Origin: Meghimatium bilineatum
Taxonomy: Eukaryota; Mollusca; Gastropoda; Stylommatophora; Philomycidae
Length of the DNA: 64,000 nt
Direction of reading: 5' to 3'
Assembly: GCA_034231615.1 (NCBI GenBank)
Contig: CM067311.1
Location: 16,549,199 to 16,613,198, forward strand
Shown here: piece after piece, positions 45,506 to 56,964 of the stretch
How positions within the stretch are numbered: the first letter of the stretch is position 1
Layout: each line of letters opens with the position of its first letter
Made by a program: the position numbers and the translations under genes
Notes under the pieces: model-generated
Told to the model about the DNA's origin: nothing
What the model saw: only the letters and a program-made list of their open reading frames with translations
Databases searched by the model: none

Positions 45506-48500
45506 ATTTAGTGTTTTGTCTCTCTCAGACCCCAGATGAGTTATGTCTGCTGACTGGTTGCTTTGTTTTGTCTCTCTTAGACCCCAGATGAGTTATGTCT
45601 GCTGACTGGTTGCTTTGTTTTGTCTCTCTTAGACCCCAGATGAGTTATGTCTGCTGACTGGCTGCTTTGTTTTGTCTCTCTCAGACCCCAGATGAGTTAT
45701 GTCTGCTGACTGGTTGCTTTGTTTTGTCTGTCTCAGACCCCAGATGAGTTATGTCTGCTGACTGGTTGCTTTGTTTTGTCTCTCTTAGACCCCAGATGAG
45801 TTATGTCTGCTGACTGGTTGCTTTGTTTTGTCTCTCTTAGACCCCAGATGAGTTATGTCTGCTGACTGGCTGCTTTGTTTTGTCTCTCTTAGACCCCAGA
45901 TGAGTTATGTCTGCTGACTGGCTGCTTTGTTTTGTCTCTCTCAGACCCCAGATGAGTTATGTCTGCTGACTGGTTGCTTTGTTTTGTCTGTCTCAGACCC
46001 CAGATGAGTTATGTCTGCTGACTGGTTGCTTTGTTTTGTCTGTCTCAGACCCCAAATGAGTTATGTCTGCTGACTGGTTGCTTTGTTTTGTCTCTCTCAG
46101 ACCCCAGATGAGTTATGTCTGCTGACTGGTTGCTTTGTTTTGTCTCTCTCAGACCCCAGATGAGTTATGTCTGCTGACTGGTTGCTTTGTTTTGTCTCTC
46201 TCAGACCCCAGATGAGTTATGTCTGCTGACTGGCTGCTTTGTTTTGTCTCTCTCAGACCCCAGATGAGTTATGTCTGCTGACTGGTTGCTTTGTTTTGTA
46301 TCTCTCAGACCCCAGATGAGTTATGTCTGCTGACTGGTTGATTTGTTTTGTCTCTCTCAGACCCCAGATGAGTTATGTCTGCTGACTGGTTGCTTTGTTT
46401 TGTCTCTCTCAGACCCCAGATGAGTTATGTCTGCTGACTGGTTGCTTTGTTTTGTCTCTCTCAGACCCCAGATGAGTTATGTCTGCTGACTGGTTGCTTT
46501 GTTTTGTCTCTCTCAGACCCCAGATGAGTTATGTCTGCTGACTGGTTGCTTTGTTTTGTCTCTCTCAGACCCCAGATGAGTTATGTCTGCTGACTGGTTG
46601 CTTTGTTTTGTCTCTCTCAGACCCCAGATGAGTTATGTCTGCTGACTGGTTGCTTTGTTTTGTCTCTCTCAGACCCCAGATGAGTTATGTCTGCTGACTG
46701 GCTGCTTTGTTTTGTCTCTCTCAGACCCCAGATGAGTTATGTCTGCTGACTGGCTGCTTTGTTTTGTCTCTCTCAGACCCCAGATGAGTTATGTCTGCTG
46801 ACTGGCTGCTTTGTTTTGTCTCTCTCAGACCCCAGATGAGTTATGTCTGCTGACTGGCTGCTTTGTTTTGTCTCTCTCAGACCCCAGATGAGTTATGTCT
46901 GCTGACTGGCTGCTTTGTTTTGTCTCTCTCAGACCCCAGATGAGTTATGTCTGCTGACTGGTTGCTTTGTTTTGTCTCTCTCAGACCCCAGATGAGTTAT
47001 GTCTGCTGACTGGCTGCTTTGTTTTGTCTCTCTCAGACCCCAGATGAGTTATGTCTGCTGACTGGCTGCTTTGTTTTGTCTCTCTCAGACCCCAGATGAG
47101 TTATGTCTGCTGACTGGTTGCTTTGTTTTGTCTCTCTCAGACCCCAGATGAGTTATGTCTGCTGACTGGTTGCTTTGTTTTGTCTCTCTCAGACCCCAGA
47201 TGAGTTATGTCTGCTGACTGGTTGCTTTGTTTTGTCTCTCTCAGACCCCAGATGAGTTATGTCTGCTGACTGGTTGCTTTGTTTTGTCTCTCTCAGACCC
47301 CAGATGAGTTATGTCTGCTGACTGGTTGCTTTGTCTCTCTCAGACCCCAGATGAGTTATGTCTGCTGACTGGTTGCTTTGTTTTGTCTCTCTCAGACCCC
47401 AGATGAGTTATGTCTGCTGACTGGTTGCTTTGTTTTGTCTCTCTCAGACCCCAGATGAGTTATGTCTGCTGACTGGTTGCTTTGTTTTGTCTCTCTCAGA
47501 CCCCAGATGAGTTATGTCTGCTGACTGGTTGCTTTGTTTTGTCTCTCTCAGACCCCAGATGAGTTATGTCTGCTGACTGGTTGCTTTGTTTTGTCTGTCT
47601 CAGACCCCAGATGAGTTATGTCTGCTGACTGGTTGCTTTGTTTTGTCTCTCTCAGACCCCAGATGAGTTATGTCTGCTGACTGGCTGCTTTGTTTTGTCT
47701 CTCTCAGACCCCAGATGAGTTATGTCTGCTGACTGGCTGCTTTGTTTTGTCTCTCTCAGACCCCAGATGAGTTATGTCTGCTGACTGGTTGCTTTGTTTT
47801 GTCTCTCTCAGACCCCAGATGAGTTATGTCTGCTGACTGGTTGCTTTGTTTTGTCTCTCTCAGACCCCAGATGAGTTATGTCTGCTGACTGGTTGCTTTG
47901 TTTTGTCTCTCTCAGACCCCAGATGAGTTATGTCTGCTGACTGGCTGCTTTGTTTTGTCTCTCTCAGACCCCAGATGAGTTATGTCTGCTGACTGGCTGC
48001 TTTGTTTTGTCTCTCTCAGACCCCAGATGAGTTGTCTGCTGACTGGCTGCTTTGTTTTGTCTCTCTCAGACCCCAGATGAGTTATGTCTGCTGACTGGTT
48101 GCTTTGTTTTGTCTCTATCAGACCCCAGATGAGTTATGTCTGCTGACTGGTTGCTTTGTGTTGTCTCTCTCAGACCCCAGATGAGTTATGTCTGCTGACT
48201 GGTTGCTTTGTTTTGTCTCTCTCAGACCCCAGATGAGTTATGTCTGCTGACTGGTTGCTTTGTTTTGTCTCTCTCAGACCCCAGATGAGTTATGTCTGCT
48301 GACTGGTTGCTTTGTTTTGTCTCTCTCAGACCCCAGATGAGTTATGTCTGCTGACTGGCTGCTTTGTTTTGTCTCTCTCAGACCCCAGATGAGTTATGTC
48401 TGCTGACTGGTTGCTTTGTTTTGTCTCTCTCAGACCCCAGATGAGTTATGTCTGCTGACTGGTTGCTTTGTTTTGTCTCTCTCAGACCCCAGATGAGTTA

Positions 48501-49985
48501 TGTCTGCTGACTGGTTGCTTTGTTTTGTCTCTCTCAGACCCCAGATGAGTTATGTCTGCTGACTGGCTGCTTTGTTTTGTCTCTCTCAGACCCCAGATGA
48601 GTTATGTCTGCTGACTGGTTGCTTTGTTTTGTCTCTCTCAGACCCCAGATGAGTTATGTCTGCTGACTGGTTGCTTTGTTTTGTCTCTCTCAGACCCCAG
48701 ATGAGTTATGTCTGCTGACTGGTTGCTTTGTTTTGTCTCTCTCAGACCCCAGATGAGTTATGTCTGCTGACTTGCTGCTTTGTTTTGTCTCTCTCAGACC
48801 CCAGATGAGTTATGTCTGCTGACTGGTTGCTTTGTTTTGTCTCTCTTAGACCCCAGATGAGTTATGTCTGCTGACTGGCTGCTTTGTTTTGTCTCTCTCA
48901 GACCCCAGATGAGTTATGTCTGCTGACTGTTTGCTTTGTTTTGTCTGTCTCAGACCCCAGATGAGTTATGTCTGCTGACTGGTTGCTTTGTTTTGTCTCT
49001 CTTAGACCCCAGATGAGTTATGTCTGCTGACTGGCTGCTTTGTTTTGTCTCTCTCAGACCCCAGATGAGTTATGTGTGCTGACTGGTTATTTTGTCTCTC
49101 TTAGACCCTAGATGAGTTGTTTGCTGACTGGTTGCTTTGTTTTGTCTCTCTGACCCCAGATGAGTTATGTCTGCTGACTGGTTGCTTTGTTTTGTCTCTC
49201 TTAGACCCTAGATGAGTTATGTCTGCTGACTGGTTATTTTGTCTCTCTTAGACCCTAGATGAGTTGTTTGCTGACTGGTTGCTTTGTTTTGTCTCTCTGA
49301 CCCCAGATGAGTTATGTTTGCTGACTGGTTGCTTTGTTTTGTCTCTCTTAGACCCCAGATGAGTTATGTCTGCTGACTGGTTATTTTGTCTCTCTTAGAC
49401 CCTAGATGAGTTTTTTGCTGACTGGTTGCTTTGTTTTGTCTCTCTCAGACCCCAGATGAGTTTTTTTGCTGACTGGTTGCTTTGTTTTGTCTCTCTCAGA
49501 CCCCAGATGAGTTTTGTCTGCTGACTGGCTGCTTTGTTTTGTCTCTCTCAGACCCCAGATGAGTTATGTCTGCTGACTGGTTATTTTGTCTCTCTTAGAC
49601 CCCAGATGAGTTATGTCTGCTGACTGGTTATTTTGTCTCTCTTAGACCCCAGATGAGTTATGTCTGCTGACTGGTTATTTTGTCTCTCTTAGATCCTAGA
49701 TGAGTTTTTTTGCTGACTGGTTGCTTTGTTTTGTCTCTCTCAGACCCCAGATGAGTTATGTCTGCTGACTGGCTGCTTTGTTTTGTCTCTCTTAGACTCC
49801 AGATGAGTTTTTTGCTGACTGGTTGCTTTGTTTTGTATCTCTCAGACCCCAGATGAGTTGTTTGCTGACTGGTTGCTTTGTTTTGTCTCTCTTAGACCCT
49901 AGATGAGTTGTTTGCTGACTGGTTGTTTTGTTTTTGTCTCTCTTAGACCCTAGATGAGTTGTTTGCTGACTGGTTGCTTTGTTTT
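45506..49985 (+). repeat. 52-bp satellite, about 85 units, each a 3' splice-site module
   Basis: Each unit contains TGCTGACTGG (branch-point-like), TTGCTTTGTTTTGTCTCTCT (polypyrimidine) and CAG, followed by ACCCCAGATGAGTTATGTC. The branch-point A lies about 27 nt upstream of the AG, an ordinary metazoan distance. Central units are nearly identical. The left edge has TTAG instead of CAG in several units. The right edge (49.08-49.98 kb) has shortened units of 43-46 bp. No strong 5' splice site occurs in the unit. Confidence 0.97.
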
Positions 49986-52210
49986 GAACCCCCAAGAATT
50001 ACAAGTGATTTTCTCTGACTTCCTATGTGCAGTGGAGCCATTTCTCAGAGGTTTTTTTCATATGCAGGAGACTTCATTTTCAGCTTTATGCAATGCCTAT
50101 TAAAGAAGCCATTTTACTCGGAGCGATTAAAACTTGCAGGAGTGGAATGTTCTGTCCCTTAAAAGTTGAGCAATTATTTTGGGTCCGATTGAGATTTATG
50201 TGTGTTCAAGTTTTAGTTTAGCTATTTAAAGTACCAAGAAATATTTTATGAGGTCAATGTAGGGTTAGCTGAACTCTGAGGTCATTGTGTTTAGTAACGT
50301 ATAGTAACGTTAAATATTCCTGAGCTATGGGGTCAGTGTATCTACTAGTATTACCTGTAAATCTTCCTGGCTGTCCTGAGCTATGGGGTCGGTGTATACA
50401 GTAATTTTAAATTTTCCTGCCTGTCCAGTAAACAGAGTTTGACAGGAAGTATTGGTCACAAACTTACTTGAAATAATAGCAAAAAATTGCAACCAATTGC
50501 AGTTTCCATCAAGTGACATCATCTGTAGGACATATTCTTTAGCTGTCTCCAAAATCATGACTAAATGTACTAAATCATGACTAAAAATCATGTATGATTT
50601 CAATCAGAACATGAATACATTGTGCTGTTAATATACAAACAACTGCTGCCCAGGAAATATATCTATCACCCAAATGTTACTAGTGCCCAGAAGGGAAGTA
50701 AATAATAGCAACGAGGATCTGCAATGTATGTAATAAGAAATGACTGAAGAGAGCTAGGCATATGGCTAACTACTACATACCAGGACACATTCAAACAAAA
50801 TAAAATAACACAAGAAATGGTAATAAGGTCCAGATCTACACTGTTGCTGTAAACTAGCAACTAAAAGCGCTTACACTCAAATAGTGAAACCACATACAAA
50901 TCTAAGTGCTTCTGTAGAACAAAGAAGCATAGATTCAGCAGTCATATTCACATGAGTTGTAAAGACTACATTACCAAAACTGTAATGTTTTTGTTTTATG
51001 GCAGCTAACAAGATTTGAACTAGGTCCATTCAGCTGGCATCTATTCGACTCGCAACTTGAGTCAACACATTTTCTGCTTTCAACCTATCAGCACCACTAT
51101 TTTTTTCTATGGTTAAATCTTGTTCTATGGTTTCTCTGATACAACGGAATTGGACTAACAGCTGCAGTTGAAAGGGGCATACCTCCCAAGAGATACTTGT
51201 TATTTAACCAAACCAACACATTTACTGAAGTTTATGAAAGGCAAACAGCGGCTGTAATTGAACAAAGATTTCTTGAACCACAACTACTCTATTATACCAT
51301 CTCAATACACATGCTACGCCCTGGAAACATTTAATGTGACTGCCTAAAAACATTCACTGCTCCATCATGTTAAGAACAGATAATTATTTCCTTAATTTGT
51401 TTATATGATTCAACTTTTCATATTCTATACATAATATTTATAGCAAATCTATTAAATAAATACAAGGAGATCAAATAAATTTGCAATTGTATTAGCCCTT
51501 AGTATACACTGACTAAAATCACATTTTTACGATAACTGCTTTTAATGGTCTACTACTTAAAGTCACTTCAGTTGTCATTTAGTAAAAATAGGGACAACTA
51601 ACAGCAACTTCAAGTTCTGCATTGTATTTTAAGAGATAATACACATGACAAAGAAAGGTGACACAATTCTAATTTACCAATTATCAGATCAATGGGATAA
51701 ATGCGCTATTGTTAGACAGTGCTATTATGACCCTGAAAAGAATGTGAACAGTTGCGGGAATAGAACAAAGCATGGAAAATGACAGAAAGTATAAATATTT
51801 ACAACAAATAACACGTTATAAATGAAACAGAAGAAAATATAAGCATGCAGAGCAAAGTATTTATAAAGCTAGAAGCTGAGCATTACAAAGCAAATGTGCA
51901 CAGCTAGAAAGTACAGCATGCTAAACTTAATTTATAAGCTACAGTGCATTTTTAAAAATCAAGCCGTCAAATTTTATTAAATTTTTTTAAAATCTCTGCT
52001 TGTATTACAATAAATTTTTGCATGTGGTCTAATATTTTTCATGTTAGGTTTTTATAATTCATAATTTTGAACATATTGTCAATTTCTTAAATGGTAATTT
52101 TCCTTGATTTACCCATAGTTATCTTACTCATTAGAAAGTCACTTTTTAGAAGGCACATATTTATGAGTTTGACACTAGCCCAGATTAAGTCCCCCTGTGA
52201 AACTGCAATG
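49986..52210. other. Low-repeat sequence without a supported gene
   Basis: About 2.2 kb. At 50013-50033 a good acceptor-like sequence (TCTCTGACTTCCTATGTGCAG, written in two parts: TCTCTGACTTCC and TATGTGCAG) follows the splice-module array. The DNA after it could be a short exon but shows no known protein. A duplicated block with TGAGCTATGGGGTC(A/G)GTGTAT lies at 50320-50400. A B-box-like match (GTTCAAATC, minus strand) at about 51010-51020 may be an old SINE head. Confidence 0.4.
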
Positions 52211-52212
52211 CA

Positions 52213-52358
52213 TTCTTTCTTCTTCTGAGTTTGTGCTCATACTCCCGCTGATTAGCAGAATGCCATCCGGAGAACATAATGCATTATGTTATGGTTAGCA
52301 GTTTTGCTGGGATATCTGCGCTTTTCGGCACAACACATTTGATTTCAGCATGGCTTTT
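52213..52358 (-). mobile_element. Family B 3' half, reverse orientation
   Basis: CTTTCTTCTTCTGAGTTTGT, CCGGAGAACATAATGCATTA, GGGATATCTGCGCTTTTCGG, TTTCAGCATGG. Confidence 0.7.
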
Positions 52359-52373
52359 GACTAAATTCTCTTC

Positions 52374-52527
52374 CGCTGAAGACGGATGTGTCACACCACT
52401 GGCGCAAATTAAACGGTGACAACGCATTTCCATTCTCTGGACTACATCCTGCTGGAAATCTAGTAGGACCATGGTCCTGCTGTAAGGGAGATCCAGTGGT
52501 AGTTTGAGAATGAACGAAGAAGAAGAC
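52374..52527 (+). mobile_element. Family A short retroelement
   Basis: CGCTGAAGACGGATGTGTCA to AATGAACGAAGAAGAAGAC. It is head-to-head with the preceding family B fragment and only about 15 bp from it. Confidence 0.85.
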
Positions 52528-52715
52528 TAAACTCTCTTTACCAACGAGAGTGGGACAGCCAACCCAGATCCCCAAATTGGTGACTTTTACAACATGTATA
52601 GCTGGTGAGAGTGCTGCTAATCATTGGTCTACAGCATCACTGGTGCACGTGCATTACAAACATTCAGCTGTGACAACATTCAAAGAAAACAGGAAGCTAC
52701 AACCTAATGCATCCA

Positions 52716-52990
52716 TGTGTTGCCAGGGCCAAAAAGGGAGCAAAAGAATAGTGACACTGCTAACTGCCAAGCAAGTCATAGGCAATTCATAGCCATAGCC
52801 TTTGGGGATGGAGTTGACTGTCCCATCCCATATTTGGGGGGGGGGGGGGGGGGGGGGAGGTAAAAGTGACACAGAAGCCATGCTGAAGATGGATGTATCA
52901 GGCTATAAGGCACAGATATTGCAGTCAAGATGTAAGCCATGACTACATCCAGCACATCTGCAGGGGTTTGAGAACAAATGCAGAAGAAAC
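52716..52990 (+). mobile_element. Family B element containing a G22 run
   Basis: Full family B order (GTTGCCAGGGCC, AAAAGAATAGTGACACTGCT, GATGGAGTTGACTGTCCCAT, CCATGCTGAAGATGGATGTA, GTTTGAGAACAAATGCAGAA). A G22 homopolymer at 52836-52857 replaces the usual ATAGGG segment. Confidence 0.8.
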
Positions 52991-53009
52991 AGACTACCTA
53001 GTTACAATT

Positions 53010-53125
53010 TGAGTACAATTTTGTATAAGACATACACACCAGTCAACACAAGACCTTCACATTTATGTGTTGTAAGACATACACACCAGTCAACACAAGA
53101 CTTTCACATTTATGTGTTTATTATT
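53010..53125. repeat. 47-bp direct duplication
   Basis: Two copies of AAGACATACACACCAGTCAA then CACAAGAC(C/T)TTCACATTTATGTGTT. Confidence 0.9.
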
Positions 53126-53409
53126 TTGCAAATTGTGTGTCCCAATTACACGGGTTGTGTGGGAAAAAAAATGCAAACTGTTTATGTTTCCATTATTTTA
53201 AAAAATCTACTCTTAACATCATGATCAGTGACAGTTTCCTTCCAAATATGATCAATTTCAGTCTAATGTTTGTTGAATCATAGAAATCAAAAGCGGCATC
53301 AATTTGTAAACACACTATATGCCAGCAGACCAATTAAGCTTACAACATATTAACAAGTTATAATTGGGTTGGTCGGATCTAAATAAAGAAATATAAATCT
53401 ATAAAACAT

Positions 53410-53415
53410 TTTATT
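53410..53415 (-). promoter_or_regulatory. Candidate polyadenylation signal AATAAA
   Basis: Canonical AATAAA on the minus strand, about 170 nt downstream of the stop of the candidate terminal exon at 53586-53652. The DNA beyond it is T- and A-rich. It would mark the end of a minus-strand transcript. Confidence 0.35.
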
Positions 53416-53585
53416 TGTCAAAACTTTTAATCTGTACAGAATTCTGATATTTATAATTTTTTTGTACTTGTTACTTAACTCAGAAAAATATGTCCGAGTA
53501 TGGTAGGTATGAAAATGGCACAAACATACACTTAACTAGCATAAACATACAGCGATATGACAAATCGCAGAGACACATGCAAGTC

Positions 53586-53652
53586 TTAAGCTGTCTCCAC
53601 CATGTCATGGTAGAGGAACATTTCATGAGGGATCCCCTTAACTCGAAGAACA
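53586..53652 (-). CDS. Candidate terminal coding exon, unknown protein
   Basis: On the minus strand a T-rich tract (CTATTTTTTGTGGTTGTGCT) leads to GGATAG|TG. The following 67 bases read VLRVKGIPHEMFLYHDMVET then A and a TAA at 53586-53588. The peptide is non-repetitive with balanced composition. An AATAAA follows about 170 nt later, so the arrangement acceptor, short coding stretch, stop, 3' UTR, poly(A) signal is complete. I do not recognise the protein. The exon would belong to a minus-strand gene different from the EEP gene, whose stop is at 56537, or to an alternative 3' end. It is short enough to be fortuitous. Confidence 0.3.
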
Positions 53653-54065
53653 CTATCCAGATGTAGCACAACCACAAAAAATAGCATTCTTACAGATTAA
53701 AGGACAAAGTAGGTTACGGAAAGTTTGCAGCTAATGTAGGTAAACAGGACTGAAATTCTGCTTCATTTGGATGCAATTTGCCACAGGCACAAAATATCAG
53801 AGAAATGCATGTAGACATGACCTGCACACAGAAAGTCTGAGTAGATCAGACCTGCACGCAGAAAGTCTGAGTGGATTATCAGACCTGCACACAGAAAGTC
53901 TAAGAGTGGACTATCAGAACACCATGGAACAGTACACATGCTACTATAGTGAGGCTTTCTTTCAACATGCTACTATAGTGAGGCTTTCCTTCAATCAAAA
54001 TCTCATAATTTTCCCATTTGCCATGCTGAGATAGGCATGTGTTATCACGGTGAACACAAGAAGCA

Positions 54066-54154
54066 TTACAGGCACTTGTTAAAGACCTCAATGAAAACCT
54101 TTGGCAGAACATGATATATGGAAGATGGTGCATGAAACAGAGCTACATGGCACT
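54066..54154 (-). CDS. Candidate coding exon, unknown protein
   Basis: On the minus strand CCTTTTTCTATTGCAG, a strong acceptor, is followed directly by a frame reading (x)CHVALFHAPSSIYHVLPKV then FIEVFNKCL and TAA at 54066-54068. The intron would be phase 1, since two bases precede the TGC codon. The peptide looks protein-like rather than repeat-derived. Upstream exons were not found between here and 56.5 kb, and no family is recognised. It may be a terminal exon of the same minus-strand gene as 53586-53652, used alternatively, or a chance frame. Confidence 0.25.
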
Positions 54155-56536
54155 CTGCAATAGAAAAAGGTGCAGCATCTTGTGAAGAAAAAACAACAAT
54201 TAAGCAGCTTAACAGTGGAGACTAGAGGACTTATGTGAATCTGCATAGAGATTATCAGCCATCTTCAAACTCATAGACAAGGATACAACACTATCTAGAT
54301 TTTCTAAAGTGGATGCAGCAAATGGTCATCATCACTCAGGGCCATGCTGTGATGCAGAACCAATCTAAATACATCACCGAAGAACTTGCATCATACTGAG
54401 AAAATCTACTGCATGGTCCTGTCATCACTTGTGATGAATAAACAATTGTGGAATCCTCACGGCACTTAATCTATACAATAACATTGTGTACCCCTTTTGA
54501 GGATAGAATTTCTAAGTATAAAATAATGCTTGAAAAAAAAAAACCAACCTCCCACTATGATACAATCACTCTATTGCTAATATTTCATGGCAATCGAAAC
54601 AATGTAAACATGACATTAAAATCATAGAAAAAACATTTCTTCCATAAACAAATTTCAGTTGAATTCATTAGTCTGAATGGTTAACAAAGTGTATTGTCTG
54701 AATGGTTAACAAAGTGTATTGTCTGAATGGTTAACAGAATGTATTGATAACAAATACACACCCATATTCTGTTTATAATTTGATTTCATAATTGTATTTA
54801 TTTAAAGTACTGGTTAAGAGCATAAATTTTTGTTTTATATGTGACATTATTTCGGAAAAATAGAGGGCAATATAAATACAAAATAGATTGATCAAACTAA
54901 AGAAAAAGGAATAGCACATGTTTTTATCCAAGAATTGCATATAAGAAAATAAGAGGCTAACTGTATATCTAGTGATCAACACCTCACTAATACCTTCATT
55001 AGAGACTAATCTCATAGTGAGGATTAAGTCAACAAACAGACTTGTACTAAAGCAGTTTCAAACAATTTGCAGACCACATTTGACAGCCATTTGAATGTTC
55101 AGTCCATTTCCAGTAAACGGGTCTACCATTTATTTGCAAAACGAAATTTAGCCCCCCCCCCCCCCCAATTATTTTCTTTGTCTTTAATTACCGAACAGTG
55201 GTTGGGGGTAAAGATATTTAATTTAAGAGGGTTATATGGAGAAGCTCTCAGTGGGCGGAACGCACATTGTCCAATATGGCAAATACTAAATTAAGTAAAC
55301 AAGTTACTGTAGATAACCTAACTATTGATATAACTACATATCCAATATGGCAGCAGTCTTTGAAATTTTAACGGACTTTCTACATTTCTATCAAACTTAT
55401 GTTTTTGGTAGCCTTTTTTTGTTTCTAGGACTGTGCTGGCAGTCAGTTATGCCACAAAATTACACACAATTTCGAATCTGTGCAGATTTTATTTTTTTAA
55501 ATTGTGAAGGTAGACCCTATAACTGGGAAAGTACAGAATTTTCAATATATACCTTTGGTGGCCAACGGTCATCAAATTTATATCTCAGATAACACAGTAA
55601 CAACAGCAACAGTATTACTAAAAATATTCCACTGGGTTACTATGTTATTCCAATGTGGCTGTGCCCAATGTATGGTCATCTGCTGAATCCTTTAATGATT
55701 AAGAATTTACGCAGATGTGTTTTCTTGATAAATTGAATATTTATGTATGATAAACTAGCATTATAAGTAATATGATTCTGGCCCTTGGAATAAACTTGAA
55801 GCTTAAAAATTGATTCAGACACCATAAACATTAATTATGAAAAATTCAACATTTTTAAAAGCTATGTCACAATTTCATTTTTAGAAGCTATGTCACAATT
55901 TCATTTTTAGAAGCTATGTCACAATTTCATTTTTAGAAGCTATGTCACAATTTCATTTTTAAAAGCTATGTCATAATTTCATTATTCAAGACAATACTGT
56001 CATTTTTTTCCCAACATTTGTAAATAATGTATCTTGGCAACAGGATATATTATTTGCTATGGATTGCAGGGCAGCAAAATTTTTTTTAAAAAACTGGCTT
56101 TGAAGATGGGATACATTATATGACCAGATAATGTTATAACTTAGTTATTTTTTCTTCTACCAGTTAATTTTGTGACTATTCTTCCTCCTTGTGCTACAAC
56201 AGTAGCATTGGGGGCATTACTGAAATTAGCACACATTATAAAACTCTGCTAAATCATTTGTCTGCTCTTGCAGTGATAGTTTTTCTAGCAAGCTGTTTCA
56301 CACAATGCTATTCCTATTGTACATTCATACTTCATCATTCAATGGGTAACTAAACCCAAATTTTAATGATATACTGGGATCCTGATTTCAGCATGGCGAT
56401 ATTTCCTGTATAAGAAATAATAAGGGTGAAATGAAATAAGGAGTAATCATGAACAAGCTGACCACCTTTCACCTCAGAACAAAAACAAACAAATTAACAA
56501 ATCTCCAACCAGAAGTAAGCAGACATATTTCCAACA
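54155..56536. other. Low-repeat AT-rich sequence, small tandem repeats
   Basis: No supported gene. It contains a 25-bp repeat ×3 at 54670-54745 (core GTCTGAATGGTTAACAAAGT), C15 at 55152-55166, and a 26-bp repeat ×5 at 55855-55985 (core AGCTATGTCACAATTTCATT). A plus-strand frame opening ATGGCAGCAG at 55347 (81 codons) has no motif. Part of the interval nearest 56537 should be the 3' UTR of the EEP gene. Confidence 0.45.
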
Positions 56537-56737
56537 TTACTTCAGCCTGAACACTGCCTTGAGAGATAGATGGTCTGATGGGATGTTGACAGATGGCAGA
56601 CCACCGGATGCTTCCACAACTTGAAGGTCAAGGGTTTCCAGAACACCAACAGTGTCAATAGATGCAGCAGAATGAAAGATGTAGTCGAGACTGTTGTGCG
56701 TGGTCTTGGTAAATGAAGTGATGGCTGGCTCTTTGCC
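56537..56737 (-). CDS. EEP-family phosphodiesterase/deadenylase-like protein, last exon
   Basis: Final coding exon of a minus-strand host gene. The acceptor is TTTATTCCTAG|GGC at 56738. The 66 codons read GKEPAITSFTKTTHNSLDYI, FHSAASIDTVGVLETLDLQV, then GGLPSVNIPSDHLSLKAVFR-LK and a TAA at 56537-56539. EPxxTxxT...LDYIF and LPxxxxPSDHLSLxAxF are the C-terminal signature of the CCR4/nocturnin/angel/PDE12 branch of endonuclease/exonuclease/phosphatase enzymes; the SDH histidine is catalytic. Family members remove poly(A) or cleave 2',5'- or phosphodiester bonds. Which subfamily this is I cannot decide. The frame continues in phase 0 from the exon at 60015-60095. No decay is visible, unlike the surrounding mobile DNA. 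Confidence 0.85.
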   Translation of the reverse strand, partial: GKEPAITSFTKTTHNSLDYIFHSAASIDTVGVLETLDLQVVEASGGLPSVNIPSDHLSLKAVFRLK

Positions 56738-56814
56738 CTAGGAATAAAGTATAGTGTCAACGACTATTCTCAACAAACATACTTATAAAGTGTTGACATT
56801 TGTTACATTGACAT

Positions 56815-56938
56815 ATCTTCTGCGTTCATTATCAAACTCCTGCAGATTATCCGGATGTAGTCCAGAGAACAGAATGAGTCATTGTGGTTTACAGCTTTGC
56901 TGTGATAACTGCGCCTTTGGGTCTGACAAACCAGCTTC
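56815..56938 (-). mobile_element. Family B 3' half, reverse orientation (intronic)
   Basis: TCTTCTGCGTTCATTATCAA, GGATGTAGTCCAGAGAACAG, AACTGCGCCTTTGGGTCTGA. It lies in the last intron of the EEP gene. Confidence 0.75.
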
Positions 56939-56964
56939 TGAAAATCTTAGGGGAGATAATGGAA

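Noticed and set aside
50325-50603. Minus-strand exon with donor after TTACAG
   Set aside because: The stretch contains an imperfect direct repeat (TGAGCTATGGGGTC) and the frame depends on it; no family recognised.
55347-55592. Plus-strand gene starting ATGGCAGCAG
   Set aside because: 81 codons in AT-rich DNA with no motif, no clear splice sites and an unremarkable context; a nearby CCAATATGGCA duplicate explains the start-like sequence.
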